The notes beneath the pieces were generated by a model. It ran no database searches, was not told where the DNA came from, and saw nothing but the letters and a program-made list of their open reading frames with translations. Source: Platycnemis pennipes (Eukaryota > Arthropoda > Insecta > Odonata > Platycnemididae). From it: DNA of 64,000 bases. This document shows positions 13,034-22,785 of this stretch, one piece after another. Numbering within the stretch: position 1 is the stretch's first letter; each line of letters opens with the position of its first letter. The translations under genes were made by a program, and so were the position numbers. The stretch is from assembly GCA_933228895.1 (NCBI GenBank), contig OW121854.1:58074609-58138608 (forward strand), in the 5' to 3' direction.

Positions 13034-13114
13034 CATGAGTTTATTCAACACGACCGGTTTCATCGAATAGTCGATATCTTGAAGTTTAAGCAGGTCGTGA
13101 TCAATAAACTCATG
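13034..13114 (-). ncRNA. Fold-back with decayed hammerhead-like core
   Basis: Outer arms 13034-13045 and 13103-13114 (catgagtttatt and its complement) are perfect. Inner arms 13049-13054 and 13094-13099 (cacgac/gtcgtg) are also perfect, separated by 3-nt internal loops. Read on the minus strand, the central part contains a 5-bp stem II (ATCGA/TCGAT), then GAAA, the palindrome CCGG, and a GUC/GTG junction. This is the layout of minimal type-I hammerheads of Penelope-like elements. The CUGANGA box is degraded (TTCAAGA), so activity is unlikely. Confidence 0.45.
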
Positions 13115-14239
13115 TGAAATTTACGTAGTCTTGTTTTTTAAAACGAAGATGAAATAACGCTAATATGAGCTGGAAATTGCGAATTAATTTTTTTAAATAT
13201 GTTGTAATTGATCCAAACTATCCCATACAGTAGAAGATCAATAACTTTGTCTACTTTTTTAATTTTATTCCAAACCTGGATAGTGAATATCCAGTGCTTT
13301 TTTCGCTCGCTGTCTCATACCAATACCGAATTTGATAGAGTTTATAAAATAAAAAGACCCTTATTTTTCCGTTTTTCGATCCGTCAATTAGTTCTAGAGT
13401 TATAATCGACAAAAAACTGATGTTTTTCGCCGCTTATAACTCAAGAAAAGTCGTGCGTGCGACTCTTACGTCATCCACTCCCTCCAATCACAACTGAGCC
13501 CGCGAAGCTACTTCGCCTTATCGCAACGGGAGACACACAGCTGACTCTGCCAATGGAAGCTGTTGCGACAGGATCTGGGCGAGCAGATACCTTCCGACAC
13601 CCCCTCCACTCCCTTCCCTTTCCCTAAAAGAAGTCAAGGAATGGAGGTGGATAACGTAAAAGGTCACAAAGCAGCTTCTTCGGTGGGCATCACCTTTTGC
13701 TTATTTTAATTTTTGATTTATGGCTCTGGTTAGAAGATTAATTTTTTCACTAAAATTCATTTTTCGTCTCTATCTAACGATTTCGCGTACAAAATTGCGA
13801 TTTCGGTTCCGAGTAAACGCCCCCATTTCCTCCCATCACCATATTCGTCATTTTTTTTAAAATCAAGACTGAAGGTAACAAGTATTTTAGTTATCACGTT
13901 CGGTTTACAACGCCCGTACTATATATGTGCGAGTTCGCACACACTTTGTCTTTTCATGCGCTCTCCTTGTGCGCCTGCTTCACTGAAGATGCGGTGACGT
14001 CCGTCGGACCACATTGCGAGAGCCAATGTTCCGGTCGAAGTGTTCTCTCTCCTCCGGGTGAGGAGAGCTTCTGTCTGTGACGTTGGTTGGCCTCAATGCA
14101 CGCGGAATAATCAGTCCGCTGTCCGCTCCCATCTCCGGTGAAGTGTCGTTCGCAGAAACCGAGCGTAGAGTCCTTACTGGATTCATTTGCTTCGGGATGC
14201 AAAGCGGTTTCAAAAATGTGAGATTTTAATGTGCTAATT
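13115..14239. other. Unassigned DNA
   Basis: No gene seen. Minus-strand frames of about 80 codons near 13954-14213 are unsupported. The stretch at 13210-13450 has the look of old repeat DNA but I cannot name a family. Confidence 0.45.
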
Positions 14240-14495
14240 TAAAAATGAATTTTAGGGGTGGGCGGGGGCCTTCTGGAGCCCCCCTGACACTTAGGCCTCT
14301 TTAGAACCATTGTGCCAACCCATTTAACCTCCACAACACATTTTACCTCCCCGCCACTTACAGACAAGGGACAAGAGCACCACGGTAGAGGTATGGAGGG
14401 GTGCCACCCATCCAACCTCCGTCCGGGCCCAACGTTGCTTAATTTCGGTGATCTCACGCGAACCGGTGCGTCAACGTGGCTATGCCTTTGCCAAT
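14240..14495 (-). mobile_element. 5S rRNA-derived sequence (pseudogene or SINE3-type head)
   Basis: On the minus strand, about 14492 down to 14372 (about 120 nt, the normal length of 5S rRNA) follows the animal 5S order. It has CCACGTTGA, then CACCGGTTC, GATCACCGAA, TTAAGCAACGTTGGGC and TTGGATGGGTGGC. The internal promoter parts (A-box region and intermediate element near 14427-14446, C-box near 14402-14417) are recognisable with substitutions. The 3' third is diverged. A non-5S body continues to about 14240. A dispersed single copy with an attached body fits a 5S-derived SINE, but a simple 5S pseudogene is the alternative. Confidence 0.65.
14372..14492 (-). rRNA. 5S rRNA pseudogene core
   Basis: This is the approximately 120-nt portion alignable to 5S rRNA within the larger repeat. 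The first two thirds keep 5S order and spacing. The last third (helix I return strand) no longer matches the start, so a mature 5S fold closed by helix I is unlikely. It is not called as a functional rRNA gene. No tandem 5S copies are present nearby. Confidence 0.55.
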
Positions 14496-14749
14496 GTGCT
14501 AGTTTAGTGATGACTTGTTGTAGTCCTCCTCCTATCGCGGGACGTAAACAAAGTTTCATATACATACATCGCGATTTATTAATAATTTTCTGTCGTTGTA
14601 AATTGGAGCTTTCAAAATGTAGCTTATGATGGAGTTTTTACAGATTTTTCTTCAAAAACATGTTTCTACAGGCATATATTTACCTCTAGCTACATCTGTT
14701 TCTTTTCTCCATTTCATCCCCTAATCATTATAATTTTCCAAACCCCTAT

Positions 14750-14995
14750 TTCTATTTTAATGTATACATCTTTCCTCCCTCGTCCCAGCATACCTAATAT
14801 ATTCTCCGTTATAAATTGTATGCCAACACTCCATCCCTGTGTACGTACACTCTTTACGACCCACTTGCCTAAAGTTCGTCTTCGTCGGTAAGTTTCTCTT
14901 AAGTTTTTTTTCCTTCCTTAAACCCTTGTGTCCACTCGCCGTTTTCCTGTTCATTTTATCTTACCTCTCCCTTTCGATACCCTCACCTCGAAAAC
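14750..14995 (-). mobile_element. Probable LINE remnant upstream of the C-terminal domain
   Basis: Minus-strand translation in shifting frames gives pieces such as GLRKEKKLKRNL, LGKWVVKSV and ILGMLGRGRKDV. These follow the LINE order KEAFxxKKxLLT, KxxVVKSxVWSVxLYG and RMLGRGRxD, with an internal jump. No continuous frame survives. The pyrimidine-rich plus strand lowers confidence. Confidence 0.4.
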
Positions 14996-16484
14996 TTCCG
15001 ATTTTTGCACAATAATATTTGTTTCGAAAAATAATTTATCCCTCACTAATCAATTTCTTCGGCGCCGAAGACAAAATGGCTTTGATGGAAAACTTAAGGA
15101 ACTTTCAATGGGACGGTTAGGAATCTTTTAATTAGCAACCATTTAATTTATCAATGAATTTGAATGAATCAGAAAACTTTGAATGATTCCAATGTTCCAC
15201 GTCGTGAGCTTATTTCAATTAATCTGATCGAAATGAAATAATTTTATAAATGCTCAAACCATATAATCCCTCAGCCCGAGTTCGGTAAGCCATCTCTCAT
15301 TTCGGAAGCAGGTGTGACAAAGCCTTATTCTTAAATGTGCGACTTTGGAGATTTGATTCGACGTCAACTACACAACCATTAAAATATATACTAATTACTT
15401 AATTCTTTTATGAAGCATGCTCGATCACTCTTCTGTTAGCTCCTCACTTTACCGTGGAGTGTATTGTCCTCGGCAACTCTTAATCGTTTTCTCGCGGTAC
15501 TGTCAAACTATAATCTTGATTAATTTTAAAATAAGAAGCCCAGGATATTTTTACTGCTTACTTCAATCACTATTCGTGATGAAGTTCATTCCTTTACTTG
15601 AGAAAGTATTCATCGTGTAAAAGGATTTAAATATTTAAATAACTTTCTGAAGCCTAGCCATGAAAGATTGATTAAATCCTTTCCTTTTTTAAAGGGGATC
15701 ATCAAATATAAGGCTTGTGTGACAGAATACAAAATTTGAATCATCTATGGGTGAAATGAGTTTTTATTGCCAAAGAAGCGAAGCTCTCTTTTAGCACCTC
15801 TAACAATTAAGGAAGTTTTTATGGTATTCACAGGTAGAAGTAGACAAAAATGCCTTTCACAATAGAGCACTTCAACCAGTATTCACACCATTATGTATAT
15901 GATTTCCTCCATACCTGCATAATCTCCGTGATCGTTTTCACAGCATTCTCCGTTTCGGTTCACGAATGACCGAAAATTAATGTCAGTCACTTAACTGCTG
16001 TGCATTCGACCTTTTGTCGCTGTCGGACCGTTATGAATGGCTAAAATGGGAGCACGAGTAAAGGTTTAGCTGTTGAATTTGATCTATAGCTCGATATATG
16101 CCATATTTAGATTGATATTATATGCATTGGTGTTCTATTTGCCATCATATCTTTTGTAAACCCACATTAGTTTTTCATTCGTTTGAAAGTCAGGAATGCA
16201 AACGGCGTAAAAATTGTCACTCTATTGTGCAATTCACACTTCTATTATGTCTTGACTACATAATGCATTTTTCGCCAGTTTCATGTGCTCTTATGCTTGG
16301 TGTTACTACGTTTGGTGTGTCGAGTTATTCGTGGTAACTTAATTTTCTTCTATAGTTATTATTAACTGGGCTGTTATCGTATGGATTCGTATGCAATACT
16401 CCTGCTCTGATTTATTTTTTACCCATCCTATTGTAATTCCTTTTTTTCTGTAATCTCCACTTTTACATAGTTATTCTTTTTGGA
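14996..16484. other. Unassigned AT-rich DNA
   Basis: No gene, RNA gene or transposon end was recognised in this AT-rich stretch. Confidence 0.5.
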
Positions 16485-16690
16485 AATAATGAGTTTTCCC
16501 TCTTTCCAGCTTTTTAGCACTCTCCTACCCATAAAGGTCATCAAAATCTCATCACCACTAATTTTCATTCACTTCTCTTCCTTCTCCTAATTTCACCCAT
16601 TCACCAGCAATTGCCTTTCTTTATCCAATAACCCAAGATCTATTCATTCACTTTCTATTTTTTCATCTCAATTTCTCCTAGCCCATTCAA
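16485..16690 (-). mobile_element. LINE family L-B or related, decayed fragment
   Basis: On the minus strand a shifted frame gives LLDKERQLLVN, then EKEEK, then MTFMGRRVLKSWKEGK. This parallels the LINE segment NEEVLxLVxEERxLL, RRRxNWIGH, and VMEGRxLGKxxxGK. The order and spacing support a decayed copy in which stops and indels have removed coding ability. No RT core is present. Confidence 0.45.
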
Positions 16691-17187
16691 TCTGTGATCA
16701 TGAGGATGTTATTAGAATAATAAATCCATTTTGAAAATTGAATCAGTATCCGTTTAAAAAGGTCCTCGCAAAGGATATACCACTCATGCATCCATATCGA
16801 GTTTACTTTCATCACCCTAATAATTACAAACATCACGCAAGGTAATCTGTTTTTATCGAGATCCCTTGAATTGGGGAGGGACGCAAGGATTCGACGCACG
16901 ATCTTGGCCCACCCTCAAGATGTGTCTGAGATACCGGAGGTGGCCGTTTCAACGGCTCATTCAGCGGCACACCTTGCTTCGGATTTGAGTCACGTATCCC
17001 CTTATATTTGCTCTCCAGAATCACGTTATCGTGTAATTTTCGTTTTATGGCTCTCTACGATTTCTGGGAAGGCACAGAATTAAAATATGAGCCGATGATT
17101 TTCTCTATCATCATTGTTAATTCTTAAATTATCGTTGAAGAAACCAGTTCATTTAATTTGACTCCCGCTTTCCGATAGCATTTCAGT
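16691..17187. other. Unassigned DNA
   Basis: No recognised feature. There is a GC-richer patch at 16865-17000. Confidence 0.5.
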
Positions 17188-17775
17188 ATCATCATCATCA
17201 TTAGTCATCAATCCTCAGATTGGTTTGACGCAGCTCTCCACTGAGTTCTTCTATCCGCTAATCTCTTCATATTTACGTATTTCTTCTCTTTAACATCCTT
17301 CCTCGCTTGTTCCATATATCTCACTCGATGCCTTCCTTTGCCATTCTTCCCATCCATTTTTTCTTCAACGATTATCTTCATCAGGCCATCGTGTCTTAAG
17401 ATATGGCCGATTAAGTTATCCCGTCTTCTTCCTAGAGTTTTCAGAAGGCTTCTCTTTCCTCCCACACTTCTTAAGCCTTCTTCGTTTGTCACTTGGTCGG
17501 TCCATTTTATCTTCATCATTCTTCTGTAGCACCACATTTCGAATGCTTCCAACCTTTTCTTCTCCTCTGCTGTTATCATCCATGCCTCACTGCCGTAAAG
17601 AAACATGCTCCATATGTACGTCCTGATGAATTGTTTCCTTACTTCTACGCTTGCATTTCCAGTGTAAGTAGGTTCTTCTTTTGGTAGAATACCCTCTTTG
17701 CCTGAGCTATTCTACTGACTATTTCTTTCTTGCTTCGTCCGTCGTTGGTTACTCGGCTTCCTTTTTAAACATTAT
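17188..17775 (-). mobile_element. LINE family L-A, best-preserved 3' copy
   Basis: This is the reference copy of family L-A in this window. The element runs on the minus strand from about 17775 to 17188, where it ends in (ATG)n. The last 130 codons are open (17208-17606). Upstream sequence keeps a frameshifted AQAxxVFYQKKNLL-like segment equivalent to the RIAxAKxAFxxKKNLL motif that precedes this domain in intact elements. The RT core is missing (5' truncation). No target duplication was identified. Confidence 0.75.
17208..17606 (-). pseudogene. LINE polyprotein C-terminal fragment (endonuclease-reverse transcriptase type)
   Basis: The 132-codon open segment begins with FLYGSEAW (residues 2-9), then RLEAFEMWCYRRMMKIKW (18-35), TDQVTNEEGLRSVG (36-49), a GHILRHDGL segment, and KGRHRVRYMEQARKDV before the stop. 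These are the standard landmarks of the region C-terminal to the RT in a widespread class of animal non-LTR retrotransposons. The catalytic RT boxes lie upstream and are absent, so this cannot encode an active RT. The initial methionine is incidental, because upstream homology continues in other frames. Confidence 0.8.
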
Positions 17776-19311
17776 CATTCCTTTTTAATCATCCTTTTTA
17801 ATATTCCTCGAACACATCTGCATACGATCGATGTGTATATGCTAGTATACTACGGAGTCTTCTACCTAACCAGTAGTTTAGCCGCTGTCAATGCTTCGGA
17901 AGAAGAGGAATGGCAAAGTTGTGTTAATGAGGCAACTGAATCATCGTGATTGGCTCCATGTTCACAGAAACTATTTTTGTAAGCTGCTGTTGAGATGCTC
18001 TCCTTTTATGATTTGCTGTGTAATGATGGCATTTCAAAATATTACAATTTTTTAAATGACGTTTGAGGGCTTTAAAATTTAAAGGAGGATGAAGATCTCT
18101 TCGACCAGAAGGGGAACCACGAGTTTTTCAATGAAAACGAAGGAGACCGTTCTCCGATTCTCTTAAAATCTGCTTTTTAGAACATGAGTTAATTGGCAGG
18201 GTGGTAAGTAGTCTGCTCATTGACCACTAGGTCCATAGTCCGATTCCTGGTCAAGACTCTTCCGTTGCTGATTTTCGCACTTTGAAACAGAGCAAGATAC
18301 TCCGATGTTATCTAATCATAGATCTCCATAACCACCCTTTCTGTGTATGTTTTAAAGTGGTATTCAGAAAAAGAATTTGGTATTGTCATTTAAACTTCTA
18401 TTCGCACATGTGCTGTGTAATGTGATGATGACTCTAGGATTTTTCGTTCTTGCGTGGAATGTGGATATCTGTTATTGCTTATGTACTTTCAAAATGTTAT
18501 TATTTCTCATGGGTGGTATATTTTGATGTTCATATAGAATTTACTAACATATTACGTTATTTTTGCCATTTTTGCAGCCATTCATATTGGTTCCTTTGAC
18601 TAACGTGTGGTAGATTGTAATTGCTTGGTATACATTCATGAGTCTCTTTCTATGAACAGCTATCATTTGCTGTTGCATGCAAAATATATTAATCCTGGGC
18701 AGCAAATGTTTAGAGTATATTTTATCAAGTCTGGAAGTTATTGGTTGTCTCAAGGTTATCAAAATACTTATCCAACTCACGTTGTATAGTTTCCTTTCGA
18801 GTTTTTACCCGTTAAAAAATGACTCCTGTTCAGTTGCCTCCTTTGATGACCGCCAGACACGAAGTGGGCGCTTAAGACGCTCGCGGTTTTATGTAGACTA
18901 TGTAGCGTAATGGTTGATTGATGATGTTTACGCTAATTCAGTGTGGCCATTACCATTTTTATTGACGCGGCCACCCTATAAGGCTCGGTGGGCGAATTCT
19001 TATTTTCCCATACCTGATCACGTCCCTGGGGTGCTCATTTGTCAGTTGATGGCGTAGGGAGGAGAGTTCACGAGGAATGATTCGTTTTTCGCTCAGCGGG
19101 AGGAGGTAATGGAAGGAAAGTGGGCGGGGAGACGGTGTTTGGGGAGTGCGGAGTGAGTATGGCTGGGTGTGCTAGGCGGTGGAGGAATGAAGAAACCCTG
19201 GAAGAAAGGCGATTGGATGAGAAACGACACTGGACTGGATACACTTCGCGAGTGGTTTATTCGATCCCCGTCCTTGAGGCCTGATTGTGCAGCACAGTAG
19301 CGTTTTTCAAG
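17776..19311. other. Unassigned DNA with a possible degenerate SINE at 18190-18370
   Basis: No gene seen. At 18190-18260 the order gggtggtaagtag, then gtccgattcctgg (B-box-like) resembles a decayed tRNA-derived SINE head, and the following body shares a gatactccgat-like string with the SINE-like sequence at 60.2 kb. Overlapping frames at 18544-18910 have no domain. The support is weak. Confidence 0.4.
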
Positions 19312-19795
19312 TATTTATATCCATTTAGCTATCTAGGTAGTGTTTTGGAGGGAAAAGCGTATAGCAGCATTGAAGTGAGAAGGTGACTCGCATTGGCAAA
19401 AGAAGCTTTTACTCGTAGGCGTGAATTAATGAAAGGGAAGGTTAAGTAGGGAAGTCTTGTGAAAAGTTTAATATGGAGGCTGGCACTGCATGGTGCGGAA
19501 ACACGAGCAAAGGAAGATGAAAATAGCGTTTTTGTGATGGGAATGTGAATAAGGACGGAGAAAGTAAATGGGTCGAAAGGAGGACGAACGATGGAGTGCT
19601 CAAATTGGAAATAATCAAATTGATAGATGAAATTAAGAGAAGTCAGAAAGTTTGGATGGAGAAGGAAATTAAGAGTGTTTTGTAATAATTGATTGAGGGA
19701 AGAATGCTGGGTAAGAGGGAGGAGAAGAATTGGTAGTTTAGATAAGTATATTGTTGGGAGCAGAGTAGTATGTTTCTCTTGGATGCAGCCATCAC
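19312..19795 (+). mobile_element. LINE family L-B, internal to C-terminal fragment
   Basis: The plus strand starts in a segment encoding a YLGSVLEGKAYSSIEVRR-like sequence, equivalent to YLGSVLEEKGYSNIEVRRR of the 33-kb copy. It then runs through a LAKEAFTRRRELM-like piece, a KSLIWRLALHGAET-like piece, an RTEKVN/RRTND-like piece, and the VIEGRMLGKREE region. Frames change repeatedly and stops occur, so it is a dead copy. The minus-strand open frame of 178 codons over the same DNA (19329-19865) is a shadow of this purine-rich element. Confidence 0.65.
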
Positions 19796-19869
19796 AAAAT
19801 TGCGCCTGCAGTGTATAAAGAGTAATTATCCACGCAGTAATGATTAATTTACCCAATGATTTCATCGAA
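19796..19869. other. Short spacer
   Basis: Spacer between an L-B fragment and a SINE, with no distinct feature. Confidence 0.5.
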
Positions 19870-20075
19870 TCTTGGGTAACGGGGTTCAGGTTTGTGGGGC
19901 GTCAATAATCATAGAAGGAAACATGCCTTCAGAGAGATGGAAAAACCCATAAGCATGCGACGCGATGATTAAGAAATAAATATGTTGGCAGCAGTAAAAT
20001 TCGAACTCGTTCATCTGAAGAGACTGGTGCCTTAAACCAGCGCCTTATGCCGCTCGGCCACGGCCTACCTCTTAT
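19870..20075 (-). mobile_element. tRNA-Leu-like SINE
   Basis: On the minus strand from about 20072, a tRNA-Leu-like head reads GTGGCCGAGCGGCATAAGGC (A-box and D-arm), CTGGTTTAAGGCACCAG (anticodon arm with loop TTTAAGG), a long type-II variable arm, and GAGTTCGAATTTTAC (B-box). The T-stem is mismatched and the acceptor ends do not pair, so it is not a functional tRNA. A non-tRNA body follows to about 19870. It is best read as a tRNA-Leu-derived SINE. Confidence 0.6.
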
Positions 20076-20285
20076 GAGCGTAGAAGAATCGAGGTCAAGC
20101 ATCATGCACATGGATACCGGACTAACGAGATGTAAGATTCAAAAACAGTCGCAACAACCCATAACTTTTGAGCGCCATAAATTTAATGTGGCTAGTAAAA
20201 TTTAGGGCAATATAAAGTATTACTTCTTAGAATAAAATATACCTATATCGCCACTAGCTGTTTAAAATATCTTGATGTTCCAATT
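20076..20285. other. Unassigned AT-rich DNA
   Basis: No recognised feature. Confidence 0.5.
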
Positions 20286-20344
20286 ACGGCGAACACGGTC
20301 ACTAGATATCTATTATTTAGGTATCTAGTGACCATGACGGCGAA
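20286..20344. repeat. Short palindrome inside an 8-bp direct repeat
   Basis: The arms ggtcactagata (20297-20308) and tatctagtgacc (20322-20333) are perfect reverse complements. The sequence acggcgaa occurs directly on both sides (20286-20293 and 20337-20344). The arrangement mimics a very short inverted-repeat insertion with target duplication, but its size (about 43 bp) makes a chance or template-switch origin equally possible. Confidence 0.6.
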
Positions 20345-20589
20345 GATGAAAAATCTGTGAGGCATAATTGCAATCCTATTAAAAATGAACGTTTTCATGA
20401 ACTCAATGGTGGCAGTTGTCAATTAGTTGGAGTTATGATGGACATTATAGAGAAAGAAACATATTATTGTTCCTCGCTGCTTATTTAACACTACTCAGTT
20501 TCGTTAACAGTTTCGGGCGTAGAACTGTGGAAATCTTTCATCTTAGGATTGAAGGTTGAAATAGAAGTAATACAATTTCCACACGTAGT

Positions 20590-20643
20590 CTTATTGTCCA
20601 TGACCATGGTTTCGTTGCGAGGCAACATCATCAGGTGAATAAG
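20590..20643 (-). ncRNA. Hammerhead-ribozyme-like motif, left copy
   Basis: Minus strand. Outer stem I is CTTAT/ATAAG (20639-20643 with 20590-20594). The CTGATGA box is 20628-20634. Stem II is GTTGC/GCAAC with loop CTC (20614-20626). GAAA is 20610-20613. A stem III of A-U plus two C-G pairs comes from the palindrome CCATGG, followed by GTC (20602-20604). One unpaired T separates CTGATGA from stem II, unlike the canonical core. The inner stem I position after GTC is A, where the right copy has G, which weakens pairing. Minimal hammerheads with very short stem III are established in Penelope-like elements. Confidence 0.6.
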
Positions 20644-20904
20644 TTTTAAGTTATAAGTTTATAAGAATAAAATTCACCTTATGATTACAGTTGGGAAAGT
20701 TACCAAAGAAAAGGTTAACTGATTAAAGTTAAAGTTAAAAAAAGTAACTTTTACGTTAAAAGTTACTTTTTCAGTTACTTTTGCAAATTGGATGCTGCTA
20801 GAGGCCTTGATGTTTTTTTTTGACAAACAAAACTGTCAGTGTTGTTTCTGCCATTTGTATCCTTTAGTTTAAAAAATTTTGAATTGGGGATTTTCGTTAT
20901 AATT

Positions 20905-21205
20905 CCATTAAGTGTCCAGAGTGTTGTTGGCCAGGTTTCCTAGTATCTGCTGAAAGTATTCAGCGATTTTTCTGAGATGGGGCTCCGATTCCGGGATATT
21001 TAAGTTGTCGTGAATGTAAGACTGTCTGACGAACCATGGTGAGTCTGTAATTTGCCGCAAAATATTGTTCCAAACGGTAGAAAGTGCTTTAAGATTAGTT
21101 TTTGATATCGATCCCCACATAGCGATGTGAAGTATTCCACAATTGTAAAATTTCCGTGGAAACTGTTTAGAATTACAGTAGATGCTCTTTTGTTTTGATG
21201 TATTT
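20905..21205 (-). pseudogene. Jockey-like LINE reverse transcriptase C-terminal fragment
   Basis: The minus-strand frame 20908-21120 encodes MWGSISKTNLKALSTVWNNI, then LRQITDSPWFVRQSYIHDNL and NIPESEPHLRKIAEYFQQIL. This matches the order YGIxxWG, SxSKxxxxxLxxxQNxxLRxIxxAPWYVxNxxIHxDL and xIPxxxxxIxxxxxxYxxxL seen at the end of Jockey-clade ORF2 proteins. A preceding minus-strand piece in the same frame gives KSIYCNSK and NCGILHIAMWG, equivalent to KLLLYKAILKPIWTYGIQLWG. It ends at a stop soon after LANNTLDT. The catalytic RT domain is absent. Confidence 0.7.
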
Positions 21206-21543
21206 GCCAGGGCCTATCCATTGCATTCCGGCACAATTACCCTCCCATTCTTATATACCGTTTTTCTTATTTTTCTGTTTTCCTAATTTTCCTATTTTTC
21301 TGTTGGGCAACCTTTTCACCCAAATTCGGACAGGTCGACATTTACCAAAAATTAAGGAAAAAACTTAACTGAATGTAGTTTTGTATCAGTTAATGCATAG
21401 TTTTGACGATTAGAAGTTAAATCTTCTAAAAAGTAACGATTAAATTAAATACTTGACCACATTTTTAACGATTAATTTTAATCGTTAATTTTTTAATCGT
21501 TAATCCCAACTATGCTGATGATGTTGCATAAGTGAATAAGTAC

Positions 21544-21600
21544 TTACTTATTCACCTGATGATGTTGCCTCGCAACGAAAGCATGGTCGTGGACAGTAAA
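21544..21600 (+). ncRNA. Hammerhead-ribozyme-like motif, right copy
   Basis: Plus strand. CTGATGA is 21556-21562, stem II GTTGC/GCAAC is 21564-21576 with loop CTC, GAAA is 21577-21580 and GTC is 21586-21588. Inner stem I pairs CAC (21553-21555) with GTG (21589-21591). Stem III is weakened by a C to G change (GCATGG instead of CCATGG). As in the left copy, one extra T lies between CTGATGA and stem II. Just upstream, gtgaataagta and tacttattcac form an 11-bp palindrome that duplicates part of the motif. Confidence 0.6.
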
Positions 21601-21658
21601 ACTATGTGTGGAAATAGCAGTGTTTCTATGTCAACCTTCATTCCTACTACTCAGTTTC

Positions 21659-22467
21659 AATTTGTTGAGTCGTTGGTGCCTGTGGTTTCACCTGAATATT
21701 AGAAAAGAAGTCGAAACTGGGAAGTTTTTCTGCGAAGTAAACCTTTCAAAATATACCTTCATAAAAACATAACATTAATACATGTTGTTTGCAGCATTTT
21801 TAGGTTTATACTGTAGCCAATAATCCAATGTCACATATACACTTTTTACTATTACAGTGCGTGGCTGATCGAGAGTAGTGGCCACCTTTTTATTTTCTGT
21901 ATTAACTTTCTTTCAGTGATTAACTATCTATTGCAATTAATTTGAACATTTAGCACAGTAAAAGGTTCTGTAAGATTGATGATTGTTCGTATTGCCTTTC
22001 GTATTCGTCTGATCATGGCTGTCTCCTCATGGTCCTACAGGTGGTAAATTTATCCGGGCACATCGAGCAGATGACCCTCTATAGTTGGACGCAAGATGAA
22101 CTGGCAATTAGGCTTAGCCGCAAATGATAGATGTCTCGCTTATCGTTTCTCAAATTAGTTATATGTATAAGTGCAAGTTGGCCTAACTGACGTTCATCAA
22201 GATATTCCTTTCAAATCGTGGATTATTAGAGAAAGCTAAAGAAGAGACTTTTGATCGGCTAGTTGTAGTTAATTCATGGATTACTCTCGATGCAATAAAT
22301 AGCTAAACCATCTATCTACCTACTGACTATCCTAACCACCAGGGAAGGAGGTGGCAGGGAGTAATTTATCGATAGTCTTTCACTATTGTTTACGTGTAAT
22401 GCCTAATGAGAGATTACAATGAGTATCATGTGAGACACGCACAACAATTTATGCTTTTCATCCAACG
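21659..22467. other. Unassigned AT-rich DNA
   Basis: No gene or named element recognised. Confidence 0.5.
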
Positions 22468-22785
22468 CCCACGAAAGGAGGGCGAATGATGAAAGGCTAG
22501 AATTGCTAAGAGAGGGATGAAATTCATTAATTAATTAAAGAAAGTTGATAGATGAAATTAGAAGGAGATAGAAAAAGTGAGTGGAGAAGAAATCAAGGGC
22601 GATTGTTTTTGAGGGACGTGATTGAGGGAAAAATGTTAGGTAAGCGGGAAAGAGGGAGGGGAATAACTTTTGGATAGAATGATGGATGGCGGGGGAGGTA
22701 TGAGGGGCTGAAGAGGGACATTGTGTGATGCCAAGGGGTGGGAATTAAATGTTCACTTAGGTCTACCTTAACCGGTAGAATACTG
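22468..22785 (+). mobile_element. LINE family L-B, 3' end with tail
   Basis: The plus strand runs from an RRTNDERLELLREG-like segment through VIEGKMLGKRERGRG, a DDxxGGRYEGLKRDI-like stretch, and into the characteristic 3' tail (taggtctaccttaaccggta near 22760). The frame has a stop and small indels. This copy defines the L-B 3' boundary best, ending around agaatactg. No target duplication was identified. The minus-strand frames here (22593-23062) are shadows. Confidence 0.7.

Larger units (their letters stand above)
20490..21658. mobile_element. Penelope-like or retrozyme-like inverted unit with nested insertions
   Basis: Two copies of one ~100-bp sequence face each other (about 20546-20645 and 21541-21645). 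Over their best 70 bp they differ at only a handful of positions. Each contains a hammerhead-like core. The whole unit is flanked by the 13-bp direct repeat actactcagtttc (20490-20502 and 21646-21658), consistent with a target duplication. The interior holds a Jockey-type RT remnant (minus strand) and, at its edges, tracts of aaagttac and taacgatt type, bounded by a cagttggga/tcccaacta pair that resembles DNA-transposon termini. No Penelope RT or GIY-YIG domain is visible, so the family is inferred from the ribozyme-like ends only. Confidence 0.6.

Noticed and set aside
14372..14492. Functional 5S rRNA gene
   Set aside because: The terminal helix I cannot form because the 3' third is diverged, and no tandem copies are present.
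19329..19865. 178-codon open frame on the minus strand
   Set aside because: It is antisense to a purine-rich L-B LINE fragment whose plus-strand remnants explain the sequence.
19985..20072. Functional tRNA-Leu gene
   Set aside because: The anticodon arm and A-box look good, but the T-stem is mismatched, the acceptor does not pair, and a SINE body follows.
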